Made by a program: the position numbers and the translations under genes. A stretch of 33,783 bases of DNA from Pseudomonadota bacterium (GTDB lineage: Bacteria > Pseudomonadota > Alphaproteobacteria > GCA-2731375), in assembly GCA_027623205.1 (NCBI GenBank), contig JAQBYC010000047.1:1-33783 (forward strand), in the 5' to 3' direction. Shown one piece after another: positions 7,800-16,641 of this stretch (its first letter is position 1; each line of letters begins with the position of its first letter). Below the pieces are notes generated by a model that saw only the letters and a list, made by a program, of their open reading frames with translations, was not told where the DNA came from and made no database searches.

Positions 7800-9917
7800 A
7801 TGTTTAATATTCATCGTAAGGAAATCATGTGGGGCGGGCGCAAGCTGGTTCTGGAAACCGGCCGCGTGGCGCGCCAGGCCCATGGGGCCGTGCTTGTCAC
7901 CTATGACGAAACCACTGTGCTGTGCGCCGCCACTGCGTCACCCGAGTCGCGCGCGGGCATCGATTTCTTCCCGCTGACCGTAAATTATGTCGAGAAAACT
8001 TATGCCGCCGGCAAAATCCCAGGCGGCTTTTTCAAGCGTGAAGGGCGTCCTTCGGAAAAGGAGACCCTGGTCTCGCGCCTAATTGACCGGCCAATCCGGC
8101 CCCTGTTCGTGGATGGTTTCCGCAACGAAACTCAGGTTATCTGCACTACTGTCAGCCATGATCTGGAAAACGATCCTGATATCGCCGCCTTGGTGGGCGC
8201 ATCCGCCGCGCTGACAATTTCGGGTCTTCCCTTCATGGGGCCGATCGCAGGCGCCCGGGTCGGCTATATCGACGGTGAATACGTTTTGAACCCGCGTCTG
8301 GACGAAATGGAAAACACCAAATTGGATATGGTTGTGGCCGGCACCGCGGATGCGGTGATGATGGTGGAATCGGAAGCCAGCCAATTGTCCGAGGAAGTCA
8401 TGCTGGGCGCCGTGATGTTTGCTCACCGGGAAATGCAGCCGGTAATCCAGGCTATCATTGAACTGGCGGAAGTCGCCGCCAAGGAACCCTGGGATCTGGC
8501 GCCGCCTGAGGATCATTCCGTCCTGGAAGGCCGGATCGCCGATTTGATCGGCGCGGACGTGCGCGCCGCCTATGGCGAGCCTGTGAAGCAGTCCCGGACC
8601 AAAATGCTGGCGGATGCCAGGGCCAAGGCCATGGCAGGCTTGGCCGACGACCCCGATGCCGGGGCTATTGGCGGGGCGATCAAGAAGCTGGAAAAGAGCA
8701 TCGTGCGCGGCCAGATTTTGGAGTCCGGGCGACGGATTGACGGCCGCGATACCCGCACGGTGCGGCAGATCGAAAGCCAGGTTGGCGTGCTGCCCCGCAC
8801 ACATGGCGCGGCATTGTTCACCCGTGGCGAGACCCAGGCCTTGGTGGTGACCACCCTGGGCACCGGAGACGACGAGCAGATCATGGATGCTTTGTCAGGT
8901 TCCTACCGTCAGCACTTCATGCTGCACTACAACTTTCCACCCTATTCCGTGGGCGAGGCCGGTCGTTTTGGTTTTACGGGTAGGCGCGAGATCGGCCATG
9001 GCAAGCTGGCCTGGCGGGCTATGCATGCGGTGATGCCGGATAAGGAGGAATTCCCCTATACCATTCGTATCGTGTCCGAGATTACCGAATCCAATGGTTC
9101 GTCCTCCATGGCCTCGGTTTGTGGTTCCTCGCTATCGTTGATGGACGCCGGGGTGCCTTTGAAAGCCGCTGTCTCCGGTATCGCCATGGGCCTGATCCTG
9201 GAAGGCGACCGCTACGCCATCCTATCGGATATTCTCGGCGATGAAGATCACCTGGGCGATATGGATTTCAAGGTCGCCGGCACTGAAAACGGCATTACCT
9301 CGCTACAGATGGATATCAAGGTGGCCGGTATTACCGAGGAGATCATGCGCGATGCGCTGGCCCAGGCCCGTGAGGGCCGTAATCATATCCTCAACGAAAT
9401 GGGCAAGGCCTTGGGCGAACATCGTGGGGAGTTGCGTGACAGCGCGCCGAAGATCCACCTGATGAAAGTACCTGTCGACAAGATCCGCGAAATCATCGGG
9501 ACGGGCGGCAAGATTATTCGTCAGATTACCGAGGAAACCGGCGCCAAGATCGACATCTCAGACGATGGATCAGTGCGGGTGTCCTCACCCAATCAGGAGA
9601 GCATCGATCAGGCCACGAACTGGATCACCGGCATCATCGCGGAGCCGGAGATCGGCGTGATTTATAGGGGCAAGGTGGTCAAGGTCGTCGATTTCGGGGC
9701 CTTCGTGAACTTTATGGGCGCCCGGGACGGCCTGTGTCACATCTCGGAACTGGCACCCCACCGGGTCAAGACCGTGGGTGATATCTGCAATGAAGGTGAT
9801 CAGGTCTATGTTAAATGCTTGGCCATTGATGACCGCGGCAAGGTTCGTTTGTCCATGAAAATGGTCAACCAGGAAACCGGCAAGGAAATCGTGCAAGAAG
9901 AAGCCACCGCCGGCTAA
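7800..9917 (+). CDS. pnp: Polyribonucleotide nucleotidyltransferase (PNPase)
   Basis: PNPase degrades RNA 3'-5' by phosphorolysis and is the core of the degradosome. The 705-residue protein (E. coli: 711) contains RNase PH domain 1 (about 12-140), an all-helical linker (about 145-230) and RNase PH domain 2 (about 320-540). The catalytic acidic segment [16 protein letters not shown] lies near 480-495. A KH domain with [12 protein letters not shown] (about 562-573) and an S1 domain (about 619-690) follow. The ATG at 7800 follows the purine-rich stretch gagaaagagagaacgag, and the protein begins [13 protein letters not shown] as is usual. A strong terminator follows. Confidence 0.97.
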   Translation: MFNIHRKEIMWGGRKLVLETGRVARQAHGAVLVTYDETTVLCAATASPESRAGIDFFPLTVNYVEKTYAAGKIPGGFFKREGRPSEKETLVSRLIDRPIRPLFVDGFRNETQVICTTVSHDLENDPDIAALVGASAALTISGLPFMGPIAGARVGYIDGEYVLNPRLDEMENTKLDMVVAGTADAVMMVESEASQLSEEVMLGAVMFAHREMQPVIQAIIELAEVAAKEPWDLAPPEDHSVLEGRIADLIGADVRAAYGEPVKQSRTKMLADARAKAMAGLADDPDAGAIGGAIKKLEKSIVRGQILESGRRIDGRDTRTVRQIESQVGVLPRTHGAALFTRGETQALVVTTLGTGDDEQIMDALSGSYRQHFMLHYNFPPYSVGEAGRFGFTGRREIGHGKLAWRAMHAVMPDKEEFPYTIRIVSEITESNGSSSMASVCGSSLSLMDAGVPLKAAVSGIAMGLILEGDRYAILSDILGDEDHLGDMDFKVAGTENGITSLQMDIKVAGITEEIMRDALAQAREGRNHILNEMGKALGEHRGELRDSAPKIHLMKVPVDKIREIIGTGGKIIRQITEETGAKIDISDDGSVRVSSPNQESIDQATNWITGIIAEPEIGVIYRGKVVKVVDFGAFVNFMGARDGLCHISELAPHRVKTVGDICNEGDQVYVKCLAIDDRGKVRLSMKMVNQETGKEIVQEEATAG

Positions 9918-9960
9918 GCGGTTAACTGCACGACCCTTTGTGGACATCGAGAATGAATTT

Positions 9961-9998
9961 GCCCCGCCTTCTATTGCAGAAGGTGGGGCCTTTATTTT
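9961..9998 (+). terminator. Intrinsic terminator after pnp
   Basis: The arms gccccgccttct (9961-9972) and agaaggtggggc (9978-9989) form a 12-bp stem with one G-U pair and a 5-nt loop, followed by c and tttatttt. This is a textbook Rho-independent terminator closing the rimP-pnp block. Confidence 0.88.
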
Positions 9999-10126
9999 GC
10001 CGATTGTCATCGCGCCGTGGCGCCCCTCACTCCGCAGGACGTATAAATGTCCGGTCATCTCGCGCGCCGTCGATCGGTGACGGGACCGGGGAGCGTGTGG
10101 AGGGTAGGCAAATCCCGAAGCAGGTC

Positions 10127-11326
10127 TTAAATTACCCGCTTTTCATGCAGTTGGGCGATCGTTGCGTCGTCATAGCCCAGATCGCGCATGATTTCGTCAG
10201 TATGCTCGCCCAGGGTCGGCGCGCGCATGCGGATGTTCGCCGGGGTTTTGGACATACGTATGTGCAGTTTGGCCACGGGCGCCGGGCCAGGGGTGCCGGG
10301 GTAATCCACGTCTTGCAAAAAATCCCCGCCTAAAACCTGCGGGTCGGTCAGAGTATCCGCCGGTTTGTAAATATGGCCGGTGGGGATGCGTGCTTCGGAC
10401 AGGATCGCGATGGCTTCCTCGCGTGTTTTATCTTCGCACCATTGCTGCATACGCTCGGATATCTCGACGCCGTTGTTGCCACGAGCCAAGTCATCCTTGA
10501 ATTTCGGATCGTCAAGCCAATAATCATCGCCCATCAGGCGGGCCCATCGTTCATAAAGCGGTTGACCGACGACTTGCACGATCAACCAATCATCCTTGCA
10601 TTTAAAGGCATCCACCGGCCCGGCGGTCTGCCCCCGGTTGCCGGAGCCAACCCGGTCAGCCTGGATCAAGGCTTGTTCGATCAGTGCGCCATTGTTGAAC
10701 AATAACGCGGTGCCCAGCAGGCTACCTTCTACCCGCTGCCCCTCGCCGGTTGCCTTCCGGTGCAGTAGTGCGGACAGGGTGCCGATGGTGGCGGCCGAGG
10801 CGGTCCCGAAATCGACCCATGGGGTGTGCGCCTTCATGGGTTCATCCGCATGCCCCGACAGATGCATCATGCCCGACATCGCCGCCGCGACGCCGTCAAA
10901 CCCAACCCGGTCCTTGTAGGGACCGACAGAACTAAATGCGGAGACGGTGGTCAGGATAATGTCCTCCTTCACCGCGCACAGACTGTCATAATCCAGGCCC
11001 ATGGCCGCAAGTGTTTCGGTCGGCAGATTGGCGATCACTACATCCGCCGTCGCCACCAGACGTTTGACGATTTCCCGCCCCTCGGGTTTCATGGGGTTCA
11101 AAGTGAAGCCCCGCTTGTTACGGTTGAGGTGCAGGTAACCGGAGCCGACACAGATTTCACCATCCGCGCCCTCGCCAACGGGCGCGGTATAGCGGTCCTC
11201 GCTGCCATCGACTTTTTCGATGCGGATCACGTCGGCGCCCAAGTCCCCCAACATCATGCCGCAACAGGGCCCCGCGATATAGCGCCCGAAATCCAATACT
11301 CGTATACCATCCAAAACCTGGCTCAC
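10127..11326 (-). CDS. Family III CoA-transferase (CaiB/BaiF type)
   Basis: Family III CoA-transferases move CoA between organic acids, via an aspartyl-CoA thioester. The 399-residue protein has the family signatures LDFGRYIAGPCCGMMLGDLGADVIRIE near the N-terminus (residues about 11-37) and RKATGEGQRVEGSLLGTAL after the active site. Asp172, in the WVDFGTAS segment, aligns with the catalytic aspartate by its distance from RxxTGxGQ. The start is GTG at 11326, with AAGGAGAG at the correct distance upstream. The frame opens 30 bp earlier, but that stretch contains the ribosome-binding site. The substrate cannot be told from sequence. A response regulator lies upstream on the same strand. Confidence 0.88.
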   Translation of the reverse strand: MSQVLDGIRVLDFGRYIAGPCCGMMLGDLGADVIRIEKVDGSEDRYTAPVGEGADGEICVGSGYLHLNRNKRGFTLNPMKPEGREIVKRLVATADVVIANLPTETLAAMGLDYDSLCAVKEDIILTTVSAFSSVGPYKDRVGFDGVAAAMSGMMHLSGHADEPMKAHTPWVDFGTASAATIGTLSALLHRKATGEGQRVEGSLLGTALLFNNGALIEQALIQADRVGSGNRGQTAGPVDAFKCKDDWLIVQVVGQPLYERWARLMGDDYWLDDPKFKDDLARGNNGVEISERMQQWCEDKTREEAIAILSEARIPTGHIYKPADTLTDPQVLGGDFLQDVDYPGTPGPAPVAKLHIRMSKTPANIRMRAPTLGEHTDEIMRDLGYDDATIAQLHEKRVI

Positions 11327-11465
11327 CGTCAACTCTCCTTGCAATGAAATAGCCACGCCACTTTCGGCGATCGTCCACCCGCTTCAGAATAGGCCGCGCC
11401 CGGTTATTCCGCAACGCGAGCCTTGGCCTATCAAGGCGGCCACGTACTTAACCCAGTTGCGAAAA

Positions 11466-11834
11466 TTAGGAGAGTGCTTTGCGCAGCTTCGCGATGCTGA
11501 TCGGTTTCTGGTAGGTTTCTACCCGCAAGCCCCTCACTTCCCCCAGGCCGAGCGCCATTTTGCCGTAGTAAGGGTTATACCCGCTGACGACCAATATTCT
11601 GGCCTCGCACCCCTGGCCCGCCAGCCATTGCACCAATTCGATGCCTTCGAGATCCGGCATTACCATGTCCAGCACGATGACATCGGGCTTGAACGATGTA
11701 TAGACGTCCTTGAACATATTGGGATCTGACAATGCTGACACATCATAGCCAATGCCTTCTGCTGTTCGCTTCACGAAATCAGCAAAATCAGGCTCGTCAT
11801 CTACCACCAGCAAGCGTTTGCCCACTTCAGCCAT
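11466..11834 (-). CDS. Single-domain response regulator (CheY-like receiver)
   Basis: The protein is a stand-alone receiver domain of 122 residues with no output domain. The acidic pocket Asp12-Asp13 (VVDDEPDF), the phospho-acceptor Asp56 (VIVLDMVMPD), Ser84 (VVSGY) and Lys110 (YQKPIS) are all present, so it should accept a phosphoryl group. No histidine kinase is encoded in the window. It probably acts through protein-protein contact or as a phosphorelay intermediate. It stands between the CoA-transferase and Old Yellow Enzyme genes on the same strand, but gaps of 94 and 139 bp make it likely to be a separate transcription unit. Confidence 0.88.
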   Translation of the reverse strand: MAEVGKRLLVVDDEPDFADFVKRTAEGIGYDVSALSDPNMFKDVYTSFKPDVIVLDMVMPDLEGIELVQWLAGQGCEARILVVSGYNPYYGKMALGLGEVRGLRVETYQKPISIAKLRKALS

Positions 11835-11883
11835 GTCCTACCCCGGGGCGTTGCATTCGTCAAAATTCACCCTAAACGCCTAA

Positions 11884-11912
11884 ATACCAACCGCAATGAC
11901 TTTTTTTGTCAA
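11884..11912 (-). promoter_or_regulatory. Candidate promoter for the response regulator
   Basis: On the minus strand a perfect -35 hexamer TTGACA (11912-11907) is followed 17 bp later by TGGTAT (11889-11884), which matches the -10 consensus at only three positions. It lies 50 bp before the response-regulator start, in the gap after the Old Yellow Enzyme gene. Confidence 0.4.
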
Positions 11913-11928
11913 AAGTACTAATAAACCG

Positions 11929-13014
11929 TTATTCGGCTGCCGCGCGGTCGGCGAAAGCCTGGGGCCAAAGCGAGGGTCGGCTACGTAGATACTGCGGCGG
12001 ATAAGGGATCTCTACCCCCAGATCTTCCGCTGCGTGCCAAGCCCAGTGTGGATCGAATAACATACCACGCGCCAAGGCCACCAAATCAGCCTGGCCACCG
12101 GCGACGATAGCCTCGGCTTGTCGGCCGTCGGTGATCATGCCCACCGTCATGGTTGGGATCTCCGCTTCGTTGCGCACCTGCTCGGACAGATGAACCTGAT
12201 AGCCGGGGCCAAGGGGAATGTCCTGCCGCGGATCCAAACCGCCAGAGGAGACATCCATGAAATCACAGCCCAGTGCCTTCAGTTCCCGTGCGAAGATTAC
12301 CGTTTCGTGCACGGTCCAGCCGCCTTCGACCCAGTCCGTGGCGGAAATTCGGACGCCCAGGGGGCGGTCTTCCGGCCAGACCGCGCGCACGGCGGCAAAA
12401 ATTTCCAAGGGAAACCTCATCCGTCCATCTAAATCGCCGCCGTATCCGTCGTTGCGTTGATTGGCGATGGGCGAGAGGAATTGATGCAACAGATAGCCAT
12501 GGGCGGCATGCAATTCCGCCAAGGCGTAACCGGCCCGCGCCGCCCGTTCGGCCGCGGCCACGAACTGTGCCTTGATCGTGCCAAGACCGCCAACGTCGAG
12601 GGCCAGTGGCAGGTTCCAACCCTCGGCGTAGGCCAGGGCCGATGGCGCCACGGTCTGCCAGCCATCGACTTCGTCCGCACTTATCGCCTGGCGGCCGCTG
12701 CCGGGGGCGCCGGTCGAGGCCTTGCGTCCGGCATGGGCCAACTGCACACCAATCTGGCCGGTACCGTGTCGCTGACAGAAATTGATAATTCGCTTGATGG
12801 CCGCCTCATTGTCGTCCGAATAGAGGCCCAGGCACTGTGGACTGATCCGGCCATCGGGCGAAACTCCGGTTGCCTCGGCTATGACCAGGCCGGCGCCGCC
12901 GGTGCATAGTTGACCCAAATGCATCAAATGCCAGTCCTGCGCCGTGCCGTCATGGGCGCTATATTGACACATAGGGGCAACAACAACCCGGTTGCCAAGG
13001 GTTAGGCCACGCAT
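11929..13014 (-). CDS. Old Yellow Enzyme, YqjM/NamA class (NADH:flavin oxidoreductase)
   Basis: This FMN-dependent TIM-barrel ene-reductase should reduce activated C=C bonds (enones, nitro-compounds) using NAD(P)H. From the ATG at 13014 it has 361 residues. Cys16 in APMCQYSA is the YqjM-type redox-tuning cysteine. Gln91 (QLAHAGRKA), His169/His172 with Tyr174 (ELHAAHGYL) and the RNDGYGG segment match the active site and FMN site. The ATG is probably internal: the 10 codons just upstream encode RSKLFSPIS, the usual family N-terminus, but no ATG/GTG/TTG lies between a TAG at 13051-13053 and 13014. An ATA codon (13042-13044) occupies the expected start position. No ribosome-binding site precedes 13014. 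Confidence 0.88.
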   Translation of the reverse strand: MRGLTLGNRVVVAPMCQYSAHDGTAQDWHLMHLGQLCTGGAGLVIAEATGVSPDGRISPQCLGLYSDDNEAAIKRIINFCQRHGTGQIGVQLAHAGRKASTGAPGSGRQAISADEVDGWQTVAPSALAYAEGWNLPLALDVGGLGTIKAQFVAAAERAARAGYALAELHAAHGYLLHQFLSPIANQRNDGYGGDLDGRMRFPLEIFAAVRAVWPEDRPLGVRISATDWVEGGWTVHETVIFARELKALGCDFMDVSSGGLDPRQDIPLGPGYQVHLSEQVRNEAEIPTMTVGMITDGRQAEAIVAGGQADLVALARGMLFDPHWAWHAAEDLGVEIPYPPQYLRSRPSLWPQAFADRAAAE

Positions 13015-13095
13015 GGAGATGGGGGAAAACAGCTTCGATCGTATTTGCTTCTACTCACCAATTTTTGGAACGCTCGTCCAGCTTATACAGCAAAT

Positions 13096-14706
13096 TTACG
13101 GCACCAACAGGGCCATGCCATCCCGGTTTGGATCGGCGCCGCCGCGCCATTGTCCATCGTCAATGCGGATGGCGTGCACCGATGCGAAGGGGTAGCTGTG
13201 GGCATTGCGGACGATCTCGTAGCCCTGCGCGGCCAGCTGGTCGGTTACCGTTCGAGGGATGCGGTTGGACACATCAATGGGATCGGAGGTAGCGGAAAAG
13301 CGCGGCGCCGATACCGCTTCCAATGGCGACATATCAAACTCCAATACGTTCAGAATACCCTGTAACACCCCCATGGCAATCTGGGTGCCGCCAGGCGCGC
13401 CGATCACCAGGACCGGTTCGCCATCCCGCAAAACAATCGTCGGACAGAGGGAGGAAAAGCGCCCCTTGCCGGGTGCCAGGGAACCCGCCCGCCCTGGCCG
13501 TGGATCGAACACGCCCATGCAGCCATTGTACATAAAGCCCAGACCGTCCGTGATGACGCCCGAGGGCATGCCCAGTGAATGGGTCATGGAAACCGCATTG
13601 CCGCCCCCATCGATGACGCAGATTTGGGTCGTGTTAAGGGATTCCCTAAAGCCCCGCAATCTTTCCACATGGGCCACTTCACCGTGTTCTATGGCGGCCG
13701 CCTGCTCTCTGCCATAGGCCTTCGAAGTGAGGCGTTCCAACGGGACGTCGACGAAATTCGGATCGCCGACAAAGTTGTCCTTGTCCGAGGTTGCTCGCTT
13801 CATGGCTTCGGCGATCACCCGGATATAGTCGGCGGAATTATGGCCCATGGCGGCCAGGTCAAAACACTCAAGAACATTTAGTATTTGCAGTAACATGATG
13901 CCGCCGCCCGGTGGCTGATTGGTGGCGATTTGATGGCCGCGGTAGGTGCCTAGCAAAGGGGCGAGGTGAGAGGTGCGGTATTCGGCTAGATCTCGCGCTG
14001 ACAGCAGGCCGCCATTAGCCACCATGTCGGCGGCGATGGTGGCGGCGATCTCGCCCGTATAAAAATCTTCAGCTCCCACCTCGGCGATGCGGCGCAAAGT
14101 CTGGCCCAGGTCCCGGTTGATCAGCATCTCGCCCGTCTTGCGCAGGCTTCCGTCTTCGTGGAAGTAAATCTTGCGTCCCGATGGCGTCAAACGCAGACGC
14201 TCCACCGAGACCACCCGGCCGGAGCCGTCATCTTCCGTCCAGAATGCATACATAGAGGGCCGGATCACGCTACCAGTCTCGGCGATTTTGATGGCCGGGG
14301 CGACGACTTCCGTCCAAGGCAACTTACCCCAGGCGATTTGTGCCTCTGAATAGGCCTTCAGGCTGCCGGGCACGGTGATGGACTGGTAACCCATGTCGTT
14401 GACATGGCCCTTGAGAATGAAGCCAAAGCCATCGCGTGTTTCGCCCTCGATCAGATGCTGCCACATGTCGGGCCGCACGGCCGCCGGCGCACGGCCATGA
14501 AAATCAATACACCGGTGGACATCGCGTTCGGGAAGATAGACCTGCAAACTGCCAAAACCGGCGATGCCGCACATCTGCGGGTCAACCACCCCCTGCACCA
14601 AGGCACAGGCCATGGCCGCATCGACGGCGTTGCCACCCTGTTCCAGGACGATAGCCCCGGCTTCCACCGCCTCCGGTTGCGGCGCGACGATCATACCTTT
14701 TGCCAT
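13096..14706 (-). CDS. Gamma-glutamyltransferase family protein (no signal peptide)
   Basis: The protein belongs to the Ntn-hydrolase gamma-glutamyltransferase family, whose precursors self-cleave to expose an N-terminal threonine. The 536-residue sequence has the large-subunit motifs QGGNAVDAAMA and EDFYTGEIA, then NTTQICVIDGGGNAVS; Thr359 is the predicted cleavage residue and nucleophile, followed by GAPGGTQI. It differs from classical GGT in lacking a signal peptide, in having TTQ where most have TTH, and in lacking the DYRE arginine motif (here CIDFHGRAP). It may therefore be an amidase or acylase of the family and not a true glutathione hydrolase. The start at 14706 has AGGAAAC upstream. 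It is divergent from the adenylate cyclase. Confidence 0.85.
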   Translation of the reverse strand: MAKGMIVAPQPEAVEAGAIVLEQGGNAVDAAMACALVQGVVDPQMCGIAGFGSLQVYLPERDVHRCIDFHGRAPAAVRPDMWQHLIEGETRDGFGFILKGHVNDMGYQSITVPGSLKAYSEAQIAWGKLPWTEVVAPAIKIAETGSVIRPSMYAFWTEDDGSGRVVSVERLRLTPSGRKIYFHEDGSLRKTGEMLINRDLGQTLRRIAEVGAEDFYTGEIAATIAADMVANGGLLSARDLAEYRTSHLAPLLGTYRGHQIATNQPPGGGIMLLQILNVLECFDLAAMGHNSADYIRVIAEAMKRATSDKDNFVGDPNFVDVPLERLTSKAYGREQAAAIEHGEVAHVERLRGFRESLNTTQICVIDGGGNAVSMTHSLGMPSGVITDGLGFMYNGCMGVFDPRPGRAGSLAPGKGRFSSLCPTIVLRDGEPVLVIGAPGGTQIAMGVLQGILNVLEFDMSPLEAVSAPRFSATSDPIDVSNRIPRTVTDQLAAQGYEIVRNAHSYPFASVHAIRIDDGQWRGGADPNRDGMALLVP

Positions 14707-14793
14707 GTTCGATAGGTTTCCTGTTTCCTGAAACTTGGTTTTCAGCAGGGCGACTGGACGCGACCGCCGCTCTGCTCCACATTGTCATGCGAT
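14707..14793. promoter_or_regulatory. Divergent GGT/adenylate cyclase intergenic region
   Basis: This 87-bp region must hold the 5' signals for both divergent genes. It contains a ctgaaa-N6-tttcag inverted repeat (14728-14745), which could be an operator. No convincing -35/-10 pair was seen on either strand. Confidence 0.35.
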
Positions 14794-16641
14794 ATGATAA
14801 AGCCGCATCATGACATCGATGCCGCAGGGAAGGCCAGGGGCTTTCCTTTCCGCTATCGCGTGGGTATGCGCATGGCCCTGATGGGTGGCTTTGGCGGTTT
14901 GGTTCTGTTGGCCGTCGTCGTTGTATTGCTTTTGGGTCTGTGGAGCGCACGGGAGAATACGGTTTCGCTAACCCGCAAATTGGCTGATGCGGCGCTGAAC
15001 GATGTCCAAGGCGCTATCGCTCAACGTCTGCGCCCGGCCGAAGAAGCGGTGGAACACCTTGGCCGCCGGATCGAAAATGGCCAGATCAAAATTGCCATCC
15101 CTGCTGATTTGCCACAGGCCCTGGCGTCCGCCCTGGCCGGCATGCCTCAGGTTGGCGCCTTGTTGTTTCTGGATCAACAGGGCCAGGGCTTGCAGGCAAT
15201 ACGCGAAGACGACGGCGTTGACGTCACGGTGGCGCGGTTCGGCGGTTCGCCTGAGATCATGCGCCAAATTGCCCTATCGCGATCCCGTCATGGGGTCCAT
15301 TGGGGCAAGGTTCTGCGTGCGCCGGATGCAGGCTACACCGTAATGAATGTGCGCCGTCCGGTATGGGTGAGGGGTGAATTTATTGGCGTTCTGGTGGCAT
15401 CCGTCAGTGTGTCGCAACTCTCGACCATGCTGTCCGAGGCGTCCTTGGCCATCGGTGGCGAAGTCTTCGTGTTGTATGACAAAGCATTTGTCTTGGCCCA
15501 TCGACGCTTGGCAAATGGTTTTAAGGGAGCCTCGCAGGAACAGCCCTTGCCTTCGGTTGACGCCTTCGGAGACCCGGTTCTGCAGGCTTATCTGCACCCG
15601 GAACTGGGCCCCGAATACGGCGGCCGTATGTCCCGCGATATGGGTATACAAATTGTCGGCACTGCGGAAGGCGAGACCTATCCCTTGATTGCACGGCATT
15701 TGAACTGGTTTGGCGAAGTGCCGTGGGAAATCGGCGTCTATTTCCGCAACGATGATGTGGCGGCGGAATTTAGGCGTGTCATGTGGGCCGGGTTCGCTGG
15801 GTTGATTGCCTTGCTGCTGGCGCTTTTGCTGGCCTGGGCCCTCTCCAAACATATTAGCCAGCCGTTGAAGGATCTGGATCGGGCCGCCAGGCGGGTGCGC
15901 GACCTGTCCCTGGATGACCTTCCCGCCCTGCCGGCCAGCCGTATCAGGGAAATAAACGACGCAGGGCAGGCCTTCAACGCCATGGTGACCTCGCTTCGCT
16001 GGTTCGAAACCTATGTGCCGCGCAGCCTGGTCCGCAGCCTGATGCGCCAGGGTGAAGGGGCGCTGAATCGTTCCGTGCAACGGGAGGTGACGGTGATGTT
16101 CACCGATATCGTTGGGTTCACCGCCGCCTCTGAAAAATTGGGAGCAGAAGAAACGGCTGAATTGCTGAACGCTCATTTCCGCGAAGTGGGCGCCTGCATA
16201 GAAGCTTACGGCGGCACCATCGATAAGTATATCGGTGATGCCGTGATGGCTTTCTGGGGGGCACCAGAGGCGCAACCGGATCATGCGGTCCGCGCTTGCC
16301 AAGCGGCGCTTGCCATCCGGGCGGCGGTGGAGGCGGGGAATAAACGCAGCGAAGGCTCGGACGAAACTGCTCTGGCCTTGCGCATTGGCGTGCACACGGG
16401 TCCCGCTATTGTCGGTAATATTGGCGCGCCCCAGCGCATGAACTACACCATCGTAGGCGATAGCGTAAATATCAGCCACCGGCTGGAAGAACTGGGCCGT
16501 ACGCTGCCCGATCCGACCTCGCCGGTCACTATCATCCTGTCGCAGGCAACCCATGATGCCGCTCGCATCCAGGGTGCCGAGGATCTCGGCCCGCAGGATA
16601 TCAGAGGCCGCCGGGTATCTTTGACAGTCTATCGATTTTGA
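14794..16641 (+). CDS. Membrane-anchored class III adenylate cyclase with HAMP domain
   Basis: The protein (615 residues from the ATG at 14794) should make cAMP in response to an extracytoplasmic signal. TM1 (about 27-50), a periplasmic sensor region (about 52-328), TM2 (about 331-351), a HAMP linker (about 352-404) and a cyclase catalytic domain (about 425-612) follow in order. The metal-binding aspartates are Asp438 (FTDIVGF) and Asp482 (IGDAVMAFWG). Lys478 and Thr552 (NYTIVGDSVN) fit adenine specificity, and Asn559/Arg563 fit the transition-state pair. The start is uncertain: no clear ribosome-binding site, and TTG 14782 extends it by four residues. The 3' end overlaps the convergent MFS gene by 13 bp. 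Confidence 0.88.
   Translation: MIKPHHDIDAAGKARGFPFRYRVGMRMALMGGFGGLVLLAVVVVLLLGLWSARENTVSLTRKLADAALNDVQGAIAQRLRPAEEAVEHLGRRIENGQIKIAIPADLPQALASALAGMPQVGALLFLDQQGQGLQAIREDDGVDVTVARFGGSPEIMRQIALSRSRHGVHWGKVLRAPDAGYTVMNVRRPVWVRGEFIGVLVASVSVSQLSTMLSEASLAIGGEVFVLYDKAFVLAHRRLANGFKGASQEQPLPSVDAFGDPVLQAYLHPELGPEYGGRMSRDMGIQIVGTAEGETYPLIARHLNWFGEVPWEIGVYFRNDDVAAEFRRVMWAGFAGLIALLLALLLAWALSKHISQPLKDLDRAARRVRDLSLDDLPALPASRIREINDAGQAFNAMVTSLRWFETYVPRSLVRSLMRQGEGALNRSVQREVTVMFTDIVGFTAASEKLGAEETAELLNAHFREVGACIEAYGGTIDKYIGDAVMAFWGAPEAQPDHAVRACQAALAIRAAVEAGNKRSEGSDETALALRIGVHTGPAIVGNIGAPQRMNYTIVGDSVNISHRLEELGRTLPDPTSPVTIILSQATHDAARIQGAEDLGPQDIRGRRVSLTVYRF

Noticed and set aside
15274-16554. 426-codon open frame on the minus strand opposite the adenylate cyclase
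   Set aside because: The plus strand encodes all cyclase motifs; the reverse frame has no recognisable domain or ribosome-binding site.
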